Positions 32,251-43,578 of a stretch of DNA of 51,971 nt are shown here, in pieces (the stretch's first letter is position 1; each line of letters starts with the position of its first letter). Under the pieces are notes generated by a model, which saw nothing but the letters and a program-made list of their open reading frames with translations, was not told the origin of the DNA and ran no database searches. The translations under genes were made by a program, and so were the position numbers. The stretch is from Chara braunii (Eukaryota; Streptophyta; Charophyceae; Charales; Characeae), in NCBI GenBank assembly GCA_003427395.1, contig BFEA01000254.1, forward strand, positions 1,474,442 to 1,526,412, written 5' to 3'.

Positions 32251-33883
32251 GAATCCCCCGCATCCTTACACGGGGTTAAGGCTGACTCACGCAGACGAGC
32301 GCGTATGTGACGACTCGACTTTCTTGAGATTGCGATCGTACGCATGGCACTGCGCGCACGTAAGAAACAGTCGATTGGTTCTGTGTGCCGGTCGTGTTCA
32401 TCGTAAGTGTGAATATCCTACCAGTCACTACATGCCATACATGTGACGCAAAAGGAGGGAAGAGGGAGCAAGATAATCAATGACTAGATCCCAGACATCC
32501 AAAGCGAGCATTTCCAATCAGATCTGATCGTTTAGCTCACACAAACGAACATTGGTCAGACGAACCAGGCATCGCAAAACAGATTGGACATCCGAAAAGA
32601 TCGCTAATAAGAGGCGATTTACATTCATTTCATGCATACATACCGAGTAAAACAATAAGGAAAATCCGGGACAGTGTACAAGATAAGTTAAAAAACGGAA
32701 GGCCGTGATAAAGAAATCGGCCATATCAGGATCCAGAATTGTACGGATGAACAAAGGAAAGAAGAAACAACGAAAAAAAAAACTTATCCCGCACCCACAC
32801 AACCACTCTCTCTCTCTCTTTCTCGGCTCCCGATGCGGGCAGTCCGTCGCCTCGTATCAACACCCACGATACCGGCAGTTCGTCGCCTCGTATCAACGCA
32901 GAGTTGTCACCCCGCTTGGTTCAAGCATGCAAGCCAGGTTCGCCCGTGCACCACAGTCCGTTGTGGCCCCGCACGCCAACGCCGCATACCCGACACCAGC
33001 TCATCGGATCGCCCAACTCTCACACTCGCTTACCTTCCAAACTTGCTCGTTAGCCGACCCTCACTGATCGCGCTAACCTCAAAATACTTAGAGAGCAAAC
33101 TAATCGCGCGTGTGAAATTTATAGCATGCATGCCTGCGCGAAAGGTACAGGATTAAGCCCAGGTGGACATGAAAGGAAGAGAGGAAATGCCTACGTCTGC
33201 ATGGCCAGGTCGCGGCGTGGGGGTCGTAGCCACACTCCACGCATCGATCTGATCATGCAGGCGCCTCGGCCAATTAGAACAGAGTATGGGAGACGAGGAA
33301 GAAGAAGAGGAAGGCGGGCAAACATAGGGAAACCAAGAAAGAAGAAAGATTACAGTTACGATCGCGCCAGCCAAAAACGACAGTTGCACAAGATTAAAAG
33401 TGCGATCTAGTCAGAACCCAGTTTCCCGCGCAACGCTGCTCGACAAAATTCAGAGTACCTAAATTTTCCTAGCCTAAGTCCTAATTGCAAAAGAAAATTC
33501 CGAAAAAAAAAACAATTCCGAGAGCCCGTGGGGGCTTGACATCAGTCAAAAATTCAAAAACAATATTCCCGCACGATGATCGCGCCAAAATTCCCAGTGC
33601 TCACAGCAGAACAAGAAAGGAAAAGGAAAAGCTATGGTACAGTTATTCTTCGCGCTCGTCACAATGCGGCGACCCAACCGTTGGCACGGGATTTTCCCGA
33701 CACCGATCCGACAATCTTCCGGCAAAAACAAGAAGAAAACGAGGGCCTCCATGCAACTAGCCCGTTCGACCCTCTTTCACAGCTCACCCCTTCGATCTGT
33801 CGTATCCCCCCCCCCGGCAGCCTTGCGCAGAAAGTCGCGCGGTTACAGAAAGTAGTTCGTCACAGCCCATGGGATCTGACGTA
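32251..33883. other. No gene seen
   Basis: Mixed sequence with a 24-base direct repeat (GGCAGT[C/T]CGTCGCCTCGTA at 32,838 and 32,874). A lysine/arginine-rich frame at 33,126-33,410 has no recognisable motif. Confidence 0.45.
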
Positions 33884-34225
33884 GGTTTTCTTCCCCCACC
33901 GGGGAGTCCCTTCTCCACCTATCTTGGACTACTGGTGTTAATGGTATGCGGACGTGCACCTGTTTGTATCCTTCTCTAACCGTGTATTGCCAGACTGGGG
34001 GCGGGTTGCGCCCTTTCCATTCCCACTCCTCAGGGTCAAAAGGTAGGGCCCCTGCCGGGGTGGACATTTCGTATCCATAGAATCCAGTATCTTCAGACCC
34101 TACCACTCTAATTCTAGTGAGTCCTTCCTCCTGACCTGTTCCGGTTGTGGTAGGAACTCCTAGGAAGGTAGTGAAAGGCAAAAAGAATTTGAGAGAAGAA
34201 CATAGTGTAGTTATTAGAAAAAAAG
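33884..34225 (-). CDS. Protein-like frame of unknown family (fragment)
   Basis: The minus-strand frame has strongly protein-like composition, including GFYGYEMSTPAGALPFDPEE and a WKGRNPPPVWQYTVREGYK segment. It then becomes a T-rich artefactual N-terminus when read through the plus-strand A-rich tract 34,219-34,266. No start or family can be assigned. It could be a fragment of a retrotransposon polyprotein or of a host gene. Confidence 0.35.
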
Positions 34226-34410
34226 GGGAAAAAAAAAAAGAAAAAGAAATGAAAGAGAAAAAAAAACTAGCTGCCATACTAGAATGGGGCGTCCTGTTGT
34301 GCCACTTGTCACTCACAGGACTAAGTCTTTTAGTTTGACTTTGGCCTTGGGCTCCACATACTTATTTCGAGGAATGTCCTGGAAGTAAGCTGGGGCTCCA
34401 CTGCCCACTT

Positions 34411-34500
34411 CACCGGAATAGAGTGCCCGTTCATTACACCTGTATTTGGGGTCACTTTCAATCCACATGCAGCGATAATAACCGGGCGTCCTATTTGGGC
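34411..34500. mobile_element. CTACCG-family MITE, copy 2 (diverged)
   Basis: It aligns along its length with the copy at 42,336-42,446: CACCGGAATAGAGTGCCCG on the left, TGTATTTGGGG and ATGCAGC in the middle, ACCGGGCGTCCTATTTGGG on the right. Confidence 0.65.
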
Positions 34501-34899
34501 CATGGACAAATATTGCACAAAGAGAGCTGGTTGGCGGTGAGGACGGCGTCCCCGTGCAGTTGTGGCTGAGCGTTTTCTGGGCCTGCCCACAGGTTCGGCG
34601 GTCTCTTCTGCCAAGAATTTCCCTACACGTATGGGGCGGTCAAGAACTTCCCTATATGCATGGGGTCGAGAAGCTGGACCAATGAACTTGCCTACCTAAC
34701 TCAGTTGGTGCACCCATGAACTGTAGAAATGCCAACCACGGTTCGAGTTCCCATGAGTAACATGAAATCAATATCAAGTGACATGAAATAAATAATTCTG
34801 AATTAGTTTGACGATGAAAGGGGTCAAAAAAAAAAAAAAAAGAACAAAAAGAGGAAAAAAAAGAAAAAGAAATTGCCCGCAAAACACAGACATTTATGA

Positions 34900-35298
34900 G
34901 GGCATACTCACACTGCGACCCCAAATCCGCAAGGCCCGATTTGAGTTTTTGGGCATGGTTCGGGTCCCACTGCTGTACTTTTTCAGATGGGACAAGGCCC
35001 TGGCCGTCTGGAGCAATGGAGATTTGGTACTTGCTGGTCACAGGGCGCCATCCACAAATTGTGCAAGAGCTTTCGTGAACGAATTTTCACCAATTTTCGA
35101 AGACAATGCTAAAAACTAAATAGGGCATTTGCGGTACCTCCAGAGGTGACCGCAAATTCCGTTGCGCTGCCACTACACAGGCCGCTGACAAATGGGCACC
35201 CGAATAGTACATTTAGGACTTTTGGCAAATCTGTGTGACCGGCCCTCTACCCTTTTGTCGGGGGATTTGGGATTGTAGGTCCCAGTGTGAGTATGGCC
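34900..35298. mobile_element. PIF/Harbinger-like MITE, copy 1
   Basis: The ends are GGGCATACTCACACTG and CAGTGTGAGTATGGCC. An internal palindrome, GCGGTACCTCCAGAGG with TGACCGC, is followed by CAGGCCGCTGACAAATGGG; both features are shared with copies at 43,579-44,010 and 46,154-46,648. The flanking trinucleotides are TGA and TTA, so the duplication is imperfect here. Confidence 0.78.
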
Positions 35299-35327
35299 TT
35301 AATAGAGTTGGATCTAGTAAAAAAACA

Positions 35328-35418
35328 CTCACACTCACACAGACACCACTTCTGGAGTTGGATCTAGTAAAAAAACACCCACACACACACACCCACACCC
35401 ACACACCCACGCACACGC

Positions 35419-35449
<31 letters not shown>

Positions 35450-35508
35450 ACGCACGCGCACACAGAGCGCGCCCGCACGCACACACACACACACGCGCAC
35501 ACAGAGCG

Positions 35509-35557
<49 letters not shown>

Positions 35558-35585
35558 GCGGGGACAACACACGCACACGCACACA
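35328..35585 (+). repeat. (CA)n tract with (CG)n segments
   Basis: A long alternating purine-pyrimidine tract. It includes a CGCG run at 35,541-35,560 with strong Z-DNA potential. A 25-base segment containing GGAGTTGGATCTAGTAAAAA is duplicated just before it (about 35,306 and 35,354). Confidence 0.92.
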
Positions 35586-35894
35586 AAACAGAAGACAGCA
35601 CACAGTGCTGCGTTGGGATACGCACTTGATTTATGTGTAGAGGTAACGGCAGGAGGAAAACTGCAGCCCCCGAGGGTTTGCTGGTTTACGGTTACCTACT
35701 CCGGACGAAAGAGACATATTGTGGGTGAGCTTCTGCACGTACTACCGTACAAACAATTGGCTCATCCCAATGTCCGTGCCCTTTGGTCTTGAGTAGTTGT
35801 CGCCTCCATGCTCGTCATATGTCTTCCTCCCCTCTTCTTTCTCCGTCGCTTATTCCTTCTTTTTTGAATCCTCGTCCTCGCCTCTCCTTCCTTC

Positions 35895-35899
<5 letters not shown>

Positions 35900-35958
<59 letters not shown>
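35900..35958 (+). repeat. (CT)n microsatellite ending at the gap
   Basis: Pure CT repeat that runs into the assembly gap, so its length is unknown. Confidence 0.95.
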
Positions 35959-36733
35959 NNNNNNNNNNNNNNNNNNNNNNNNNNNNNNNNNNNNNNNNNN
36001 NNNNNNNNNNNNNNNNNNNNNNNNNNNNNNNNNNNNNNNNNNNNNNNNNNNNNNNNNNNNNNNNNNNNNNNNNNNNNNNNNNNNNNNNNNNNNNNNNNNN
36101 NNNNNNNNNNNNNNNNNNNNNNNNNNNNNNNNNNNNNNNNNNNNNNNNNNNNNNNNNNNNNNNNNNNNNNNNNNNNNNNNNNNNNNNNNNNNNNNNNNNN
36201 NNNNNNNNNNNNNNNNNNNNNNNNNNNNNNNNNNNNNNNNNNNNNNNNNNNNNNNNNNNNNNNNNNNNNNNNNNNNNNNNNNNNNNNNNNNNNNNNNNNN
36301 NNNNNNNNNNNNNNNNNNNNNNNNNNNNNNNNNNNNNNNNNNNNNNNNNNNNNNNNNNNNNNNNNNNNNNNNNNNNNNNNNNNNNNNNNNNNNNNNNNNN
36401 NNNNNNNNNNNNNNNNNNNNNNNNNNNNNNNNNNNNNNNNNNNNNNNNNNNNNNNNNNNNNNNNNNNNNNNNNNNNNNNNNNNNNNNNNNNNNNNNNNNN
36501 NNNNNNNNNNNNNNNNNNNNNNNNNNNNNNNNNNNNNNNNNNNNNNNNNNNNNNNNNNNNNNNNNNNNNNNNNNNNNNNNNNNNNNNNNNNNNNNNNNNN
36601 NNNNNNNNNNNNNNNNNNNNNNNNNNNNNNNNNNNNNNNNNNNNNNNNNNNNNNNNNNNNNNNNNNNNNNNNNNNNNNNNNNNNNNNNNNNNNNNNNNNN
36701 NNNNNNNNNNNNNNNNNNNNNNNNNNNNNNNNN
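35959..36733. other. Assembly gap, 775 N
   Basis: An unbroken run of N between a CT repeat and a T run. Reading frames reported across it are meaningless. Confidence 1.
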
Positions 36734-37187
36734 TTTTTTTTTTTTGCTGCAAACCTTTCGTGAGTCTTTTCGACAGAGGGTGTAGGCGAGAACTGTGACG
36801 TACACATCATTTGTGCGGGGGGGACAAAGATAAAGTGGACCCCAAAGAGTGGGACAGTGGGATGGATTCAATTGGATTGCCTTTTCAAGGACTAGTGAAG
36901 AAGCCTGGGGTTTATCTGCCTATTGTGCGCGGGTTGTCAGGGACGATAAATCATAAATCGGGAAGACGCACTACCGATGGTAGCCGTAGGAACAGTACAA
37001 GCAAAAAAATGTTTTTTGCGTCCTCCCAAAGTTCATCGTTGTGCTGGTTTTCCTTTTCAACGCCTTGCCGGTGATAAGCGACTGCCGCCCTCGGGTATAG
37101 ATGGGGCACCCGTGTGTGTGGGTTTCGGTTAAAGAAAAAAAAAAACAAAGAGCATAGTCGACCCTGAAGTCGGCTCAGCTTTACAAA

Positions 37188-37191
<4 letters not shown>

Positions 37192-37275
<84 letters not shown>
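37192..37275 (+). repeat. (CT)n microsatellite
   Basis: CT dinucleotides with two CCA-type interruptions, followed by an AT-rich palindromic stretch (37,280-37,325). Confidence 0.95.
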
Positions 37276-37990
37276 CATTTATAGATATATATATATTCGT
37301 GTGATGATATATATATAAATAGACATCTATTTATCCAGGCTACTGCCCGCGCGAGTCTACGGTCCGCTGTCTGAAGTTCTGTGAGGTAAACATCCCTCTC
37401 GCTCCCGACCTGCTGTGCACTTTCTTCCAGTAAAAAAAAAAAGAAAAAAAAGAAAAAAAACACTGGTGTGCGTTCTTCTGGGCCGTGCACACTGGCACCC
37501 AGATGCGAATGTTTCTTGGGATAAGATTGCGCTTACATGCCTTTAAGTTGAAAAAAAGAAGTAATAATCATAAAAAAAAGATTTACGTCTTGTCTGGTCA
37601 GTACAGACATGGTCATGCCTCTTACGCCCCAGCCCATTTTCCGTCCCCCCCCTCCCCCCCCTCCTTCCCCCTCTCCTTCCCCGTTCCATTATTACTTGGG
37701 AAGGGAAGAAGATGTGGAATGGTGTGTGCCCATTGAGGCCTGCCTGCTTATCAACTACCCGAGGGCACGGGTTGCCACGTGTCATATAAATTCGCCACGT
37801 GTCATATAAACTCTCCACGTAAGAGACACGCCTGCCTAGTGTCATGTGTATGGGGCGCGATTGAAGAGGGGAAAGGAGCGCAGCGTATGACATCTAAATG
37901 CAAAGCACATTCGTTCCTTCCCCATAGCCATAGGTTCCGCGTGCATCTGTCCGTGCGTGCGTGTACGTATGTGTCTGTCTCTCTATGTGC

Positions 37991-38011
37991 GAGAGAGAGC
38001 GAGCGAGCGAG

Positions 38012-38085
<74 letters not shown>
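37991..38085 (+). repeat. (GA)n microsatellite
   Basis: GA repeat that begins with GAGC variants (37,991-38,015). Confidence 0.95.
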
Positions 38086-38087
<2 letters not shown>

Positions 38088-38449
38088 GTCGTGGGATGGA
38101 GATATGGAAAAGAAAAAGTAATTCTGACCGTAGATGACGGAGATCAATGGTCACAGAGGAAGAGCAAAGCGCCCCATGTGTTTGTTTGTGCGTCAGAATT
38201 TCGTGAATGAGGCTAAGGGGAGCCTCACCCGACTCACCCGACGAAAGTCTATCACTCTTTTTTTTTTTTTTTTTTTCATTGAAGTTGGACCATTTTTCTC
38301 GTTTTATGCGTGTCATCCTAAAAAATGCCAGGAGGCCTTATGCTTATCTTCTCTGTATCGTTCCGATTTTAAATGATGTCTTGTAAAAACACGAATGTCT
38401 ATCATAGCCATATTAATAGGAATAGTGTGACTAGTAAATAAGGAAATGC

Positions 38450-38930
38450 GATATATATCGTCACAAACAGAACTGCCCGGTAAACCGTAGGCAGAGAGAG
38501 AGAAGAGGACAACAAACGAGGGGCTGTGACAAACTGTTTCGTCGGAGTTTCACCGACTCATCAGGAGGCTGAACCCTCAACAGTCTGCAGAATCCCCTCA
38601 CTGATTACTCTGTAAATGATAATCTACCTTAACCCAAATCAAAGTAGACTATCACTCACCCACACCAGATGGAAAACTCTACAGACTGTCGGTTCACACC
38701 CCATATATATATATGTATACATGATAAACATATTGTACGCAAGAGGTTCTGAACAGGGGGAGTTGTAAGTAAGAAGATAAAAAAATGAATTGATATCTTT
38801 TTTGTTTCCGTTTGTTTTTTTTTCGGTTTTGCGCTCTGAGAAGTTTGTGACAATATATATATGGTATATATTATATATACTCCCTCTCTACCTACGGTTT
38901 ACCGGGCAGCTCTGTTTCACGATATATGTA
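38450..38930. mobile_element. Inverted-repeat-bounded unit carrying a hammerhead ribozyme
   Basis: The left arm (about 38,450-38,499) contains CTGCCCGGTAAACCGTAGG. The right arm (about 38,884-38,930) is its complement, including the adjoining ATATATCGT(CACAAA)CAG sequence. The hammerhead lies inside, close to the left arm. A 28-base segment ending AACAAACGAGGGGCTGTG (38,501-38,528) recurs directly near 38,955-38,983 and stops exactly at the ribozyme edge. This suggests a rearranged or partial retrozyme-like or Penelope-type element. Confidence 0.6.
38528..38587 (-). ncRNA. Type III-like hammerhead self-cleaving ribozyme
   Basis: On the minus strand all core elements occur in order. Helix III 5' strand (CAGACTGT) is followed by H17 = T at 38,579. 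Helix I is GAGG/CCTC with loop GTTCAG. The CTGATGA core is at 38,558-38,564. Helix II is GTCGG/CCGAC with loop TGAAACT (38,541-38,557). GAAA is at 38,537-38,540, and the helix III 3' strand is CAGTTTG. Helix III forms 8 pairs including one G-U. All conserved core bases (C3-A9, G12-A14, A15.1-U16.1) are present. The predicted cleavage site follows GUU. Helices I and II are closed and III is open, as in plant retrozymes. No second ribozyme copy was found in the window. Confidence 0.88.
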
Positions 38931-39439
38931 TATAGAGAGAGAGAGCGAGAGGGAGAAGAGGACAACAAACGAGGGGCTGTGTATGTATGTATATATGTAT
39001 ATCGTATTATATTATATTATATTATATATCGTCAAATATGTATATAATGAACAGGGGGAGTTATAAGGAGGAAGATTAAATCATGAATTTATTTTTTCCT
39101 GCTTTCCTTCTTTCTTTCTTTCTTTTTCCTTTTTTTCGCTTTTGCGCTCTGATATGTTTGTGACGATATATATATCCATGTGACGATATATACTCCGACG
39201 TTGCTAGCTCTCTGCTTTTGTAGATGATGCGGCGAGCGTCCGGCCTGTACTAGCAGGCTCTTCTTTGGTTATGGTAGAAAATATTTTCCTAATTCTCTTG
39301 CTACCATTTCTCCTTTTTTTTTTTTTTTTTTATACTCTTCCCCATTTATGGAGTATTTCGTTTTGCGGACCTACTGACAGTGTATGGTTCCGTTTTTTTT
39401 TTCAGCTATGGATATGGTAGAATTTGTTTTGGTACCCTT

Positions 39440-39840
39440 GTCTGCTGCATCCCGGTTGGTTTGGTCCCGTTGTTCGGTCTATTTCGGTGAGCGTAGCGGT
39501 GCTTTCATGTGGGACCTGTCATCCGGGTTCTCTTTTATTGTCTTGGCATCCTAGTTGGTTGCTTCCCCTTGTTCGGCCTGTGCGAGGGGGCTGTGCTTTC
39601 ATGTGGGAATGGTCATCTGGGATTGTCTTTTATGTTTTTTGTCCCAGTAAGAATGGTTTACAAATGGGAATACCCACGTCTTGATGACGAACAAGGCCAT
39701 CTGCTGTATATAGATATGCAATCTGGGATTTTTCTGTTTTGGCAGAAAAGAGTTTTGTTCTGGGTGGTCTTGTCCTGTCGTTAGGCCTGTGAAGGAGGGA
39801 GGGGCGGTGCTTGCATGTGTGACTTGTCATCTAGGATCCG
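39440..39840 (+). repeat. Three diverged tandem copies
   Basis: The motif GTGCTTTCATGTGGGACCTG with TCATC[C/T]GGG recurs near 39,500, 39,592 and 39,809, with TTGGTT and GTTCGG between. No coding motif. Confidence 0.55.
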
Positions 39841-40189
39841 TTTTTGGTGCTATTGCTTGTTGCTCCCTGTTTTGTTGTACTATTTGGCTGTTCCCTTCCT
39901 CTTTTCTTTGCCTCTTTGCCCTTTGGCTGTGTGCAAGTGGGTCGATATGACACACGGGGGTGGGAGCAGCCGCCGCTCAACCTACATCCACGTGGGCGGC
40001 CTTGTAGGCAACAGGTTCTGAACAGGGGGAGCTGTAAGAAAGAAGATAAGAAAACGAATTTATTTACTTTTTTTCTTGTTTTCTTCTGTTTTTTTTGCCT
40101 TTGCTCTCTCAGACTGATATTCATGTGGCGATATATAGTCAATGGAATCAATCACGTCAGGAGCAACACTAAGAGGCTGATCCCACTAT

Positions 40190-40625
40190 GAACTTTTACC
40201 AAAAAGTCGTAAAAGTCCCTTGAAAGTAGGAGAAGTGCCAAAGGTTTCGTAGGGAAAAAGTGGGATCCCATAGGCCCGGACTTCTTGGCGCTTTCCCGAT
40301 TGCGTCGCCAAATTTCGATGGCCGTGCACGGGTCCAACGGAGACACCCGGTCTCCCTTTGTGCAAAAGAAAGACTGCCTTCACAAAACAAAAACAAAAAA
40401 CAAGAACCCGAAAACTTGCCTACTTTTTGGGGGAAGGGTAGGGGGTCACGGGCTCCCTACCGTTTCCTACCAACTTCGCGCTGCGGGTCAAGGCCGTGGC
40501 GACACGCAAATTTCCACGAGTAGAAACAGCCATTTTCTGTTGTACTGCCGTCGGACGGGGAAGTTGGGGAAACCATATGGGATCCCCTTTTTTTCCAAAA
40601 AGCTCTGCTACTATGTACTGTGGGA
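40190..40625. other. Possible MITE with GATCCCA ends; no gene
   Basis: TAGGGAAAAAGTGGGATCCC (about 40,242-40,270) is complementary to ATGGGATCCCCTTTTTTT (about 40,577-40,594). Ends are not well defined. Confidence 0.35.
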
Positions 40626-40680
40626 ACAGGTACTAACTGTAGGACAGATAAAGCTTTCGACACTACCAACAGATATGGAG

Positions 40681-40761
40681 TTGAGGAAAGAAGAAAGAAA
40701 AATTTGAAAAAACGAAAAGAAAAAAAGAAAACAAGAAAAAAAAAAAGAAAAAAAAAAAGAA

Positions 40762-40831
<70 letters not shown>

Positions 40832-40885
40832 ATTTTTTTTTGAAGAAAAAAAAAGAAGAAAACAAGAAAAAAGAAAATAAGAAAA
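40681..40885 (+). repeat. A-rich tract with ~70-base A run
   Basis: AAAGA-type repeats around an A homopolymer at about 40,763-40,829. It may be a retroposon tail or an assembly-expanded run. Confidence 0.85.
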
Positions 40886-41329
40886 AATATGTTGAACTTT
40901 AATGTGACAGTGACAAATTGACAATTGGTTTATCTGTAGGATATGTCATTTGCTTTGTTTGACTGATAGGCCGTCCTCTTCCCTTGTGTTTCTTTGACTG
41001 GATCCCTTTCTCTTTCTCTTGCCTCTGTGAGGTTTGGTTTCCTCCTCCTTTTCTTTACCTCTTTGCCTTCTGGCTGCATCCAAGCGGGTCCTTGTGACAC
41101 ACGGGGAAGGGCCCGGGGCAGCCAGTGCTCAACCTGTCATCCACGTGGCTGGCCTTGTACGTAAAAGGTGATGAACAGGTGGGGCTTTCCCTTTCCTTCC
41201 TTCCTTCTTTTCCTTTCCTTGTTTTGCTTTTTTTCACCTTCGCGCTCCAATCGCAGTGTGACAATATATGTATATACTTTTTTGGTACAAGTATTGCTCG
41301 CCTGTCAATGTTCAGTTGAACGTCTCCAC

Positions 41330-41480
41330 CTTTTCTTTTGTTGTCTTCTCAAATTACTATTTTTATTTTTATTTCTGTTCAATGACACCTGGTTGCATCT
41401 GGATTCGAACTCCGGTCTGCTTTTCAACAGTTACATGCCATTCGGTGTACTAACTGATCTAGCCCTGTTGGTGTCACCGC
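41330..41480 (-). mobile_element. tRNA-derived SINE-like sequence
   Basis: The minus strand reads CTAGATCAGTTAGT (A-box-like) and GAGTTCGAATCC (B-box, about 41,400-41,411), followed by an A-rich tail toward 41,340. The head differs from family 1. Confidence 0.5.
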
Positions 41481-42335
41481 GTTTTTCTTTGCCGCCCTCA
41501 TCTCTCCTTAAAGGTGTGGCTTTTGACTCTTTCCCGGTCATGTTTTTAATGTTTTTAATGTTTTTTTGTTCTTTTTAATTTTTTGTGCTTACTGTACTTG
41601 TGTCAATAAAAGCGGCACGAAGAAAGAAGAGGGGAAAAACATTAAATAAGATTGGAGAAGAAGACAAGTGACAGGCAGTGACTTATTGGGGAGGAGGAGG
41701 AGGAGGAGGAGGAGGAAAGAAGAAAAGAAGAAAAGAAGAAAGAGAAAAGAAGAAGATTGGAGAAGAAGAGTAGTGATAAGCAGGTGCCAGAGCTGCCTTT
41801 CGTACATGCTTTGCAATTTTCACGAATCAATCCGCATGTACAAGTCTCAGGGCATACTCACACTTGGACTTTTTAAACTCATCTCTGGACGTAATTACGG
41901 TCAGATGCATGCAGGAGAACCGGCAGTTTAAGTCAGACACATGCAAGAAGGACCCAGACTGAGTGTGAGTGAGTACACTCTCAGGATCGCACACATGGTT
42001 CTCTTCAGGGCCCATCTGCGCGAACCAGCCTTACGGCGCCACCTTCATTTCCACCAACAAGAAGAAGAAAGAAAAAAAACATCAAAGCAGTTGCATGGAA
42101 CAGGAGCTAGAAAAATGGGAAGAAAAGAGAAAGCAGAAGAGCAGGTGGGGATGTGAAGTGGCCTAATAGCTGGTGCTCATCTGCGACATCTGCTTTTTCC
42201 TCTTCCTCTTCCTCCTCCTCCTCCTCCCCCTCCCCCTCCCCCTCCCCCCCCCCCTCCCCCTATTCTCTTGTCACTCTAACCTGGTTGACTCCTGGAGGAG
42301 AAGATGAGAGTTGGGGGCTGGATTTGAAATGTCTC
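41481..42335. other. No gene seen; fragment with GGGCATACTCACAC
   Basis: It contains a CCT/AGG-rich microsatellite (41,692-41,760 and 42,190-42,265). A PIF-like end is at 41,850, with a weak partner near 41,960. Confidence 0.45.
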
Positions 42336-42446
42336 CTACCGTAGTCACCCGAATATAACGCCCGGTCATTATATCTGTATTTGAGGCACTTTTCAGTCCA
42401 GGTGCAGCCATAATGGCCGGGCGTTCTATTCGGGTGAAAACGTCAG
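42336..42446. mobile_element. CTACCG-family MITE, copy 3
   Basis: It starts CTACCGTAGTCACCCGAATA. The inner arms CACCCGAATATAACGCCCGG and CCGGGCGTTCTATTCGGGTG are complementary over about 26 bases with two mismatches. Total length is about 111, like copy 1. Confidence 0.75.
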
Positions 42447-42762
42447 TCCTCCTCTTCCTTCCTCTTCCTTCTTCCTTCCTCTTATCTTCCTCCATCTTCC
42501 TGCTCCTCCTCCTTCTACTTCCTCTTGCCTCTTCTTCCTCCTCTTCCTCCTCTTCCTCCTCTTCCTCCTCTTCCTTTGTTTTGCTGCTTCTCTTCCTCCT
42601 CCTCTTCGGAATCCTCTCTTTCGGACGGGAAGATGTGGAAGCCAGAGAGTGGGAAAGGAGCCTAAATAGTCCAAATGATTTCTATCGATGGACTTCAGTT
42701 AGTTGTCGGAGTTAGTCCGTGTCGCACTCAATCAAGACCAGGACACGAAGTGGGGGCTCGAA

Positions 42763-42858
42763 CTCCGAAACTGCTTGCTGGAGGCAGCGCCCACACTAAA
42801 TTTTGTTGTACTCCGAAACTGCTTGCTGGAGGCAGCACCCACACTAAATTTTGTTGTA
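42763..42858 (+). repeat. 48-bp tandem duplication
   Basis: Two copies (42,763-42,810 and 42,811-42,858) differ by one base. They lie just after GGGGGCTCGAACTCC, a B-box-like sequence. Confidence 0.9.
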
Positions 42859-43578
42859 TTTGTACTGGAGCAGACGCTTGCTACCGATCAGACACTTTCT
42901 TTGCATCGGATCCATTGCCAGAGTGGAGCCAAAGGCGCATGGGGAAGCGGAGGCCCCTGGAGATGAAGGGAAGGATCAAGGCTGGGATCAAGCAATGCCA
43001 TGCAATTATAGTTGATTGAAGGCGAAAGACGAAGGCTTGGAAGGGCAGCAGGGAACAGAAGACCCGCCGGTTTCTTCACACATGGGCCTGTGACAGTCGG
43101 CTGGCTGCAGCTCACTCCAGCCATACGGCGGTTTAGTTATCTCTAGATGGGTATATTGGACTTGGGCAGGGAGCAGTAGAACAGACAAACTCTGAATTCT
43201 AGGTGAACATGGGTACCCTGTGGCGACCTGGGCACGTGGTCCCCACAGGACAGTATTAGTTAGCTTGAGAGGCCACCACCAACCAGGGTACTCGCCGGTT
43301 GAGTAGGGCCGCGGTGGGCCCCACTAGGAGAGGCCGGTAGGACCAGGACTCTGTCCTCTGGGCCAAGCTGGTCCCAGAAGTAGTAGAGTAGAGTAGAATT
43401 GGCTAGACTCAGACGCAAAGAGTTTCTTCAAATCAAAGTTTGCAGCTTCACCTGGACGCATGCATAACTGGAAAAATTGAATCAATATTGGATGACACTT
43501 CAAGACACTGTCAGGCAAAACATTTATCTTTTCGGAGGATAGAGGAAGTTCACAGTTACAGTAGTAATTAGTGTCTTA

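Larger units (their letters stand above)
38730..41275 (+). repeat. Cluster of four related ~130-bp modules
   Basis: Copies at about 38,730-38,870, 39,045-39,180, 40,005-40,135 and 41,140-41,275 share GAACAGGGGGAG, AAGAAGAT, a T-rich stretch, TTTGCGCTCT and GTGACGATATATA-type ends. The first lies inside the hammerhead unit, so the cluster may represent broken copies of one element family. Confidence 0.6.

Noticed and set aside
32883-32906. GTATCAACGCAGAGT resembles part of the SMART cDNA adapter.
   Set aside because: Only about 15 bases match, the preceding adapter bases are absent, and a natural direct repeat of the same region (CGTCGCCTCGTATCAAC at 32,845) explains it.
35762-36871. Reading frames of 300-369 residues across the N gap.
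   Set aside because: They consist mainly of unknown residues plus Arg-Glu or Ser-Leu runs from CT/GA repeats.
40763-40829. A-run region read as a lysine-rich protein.
   Set aside because: Homopolymer translation only.
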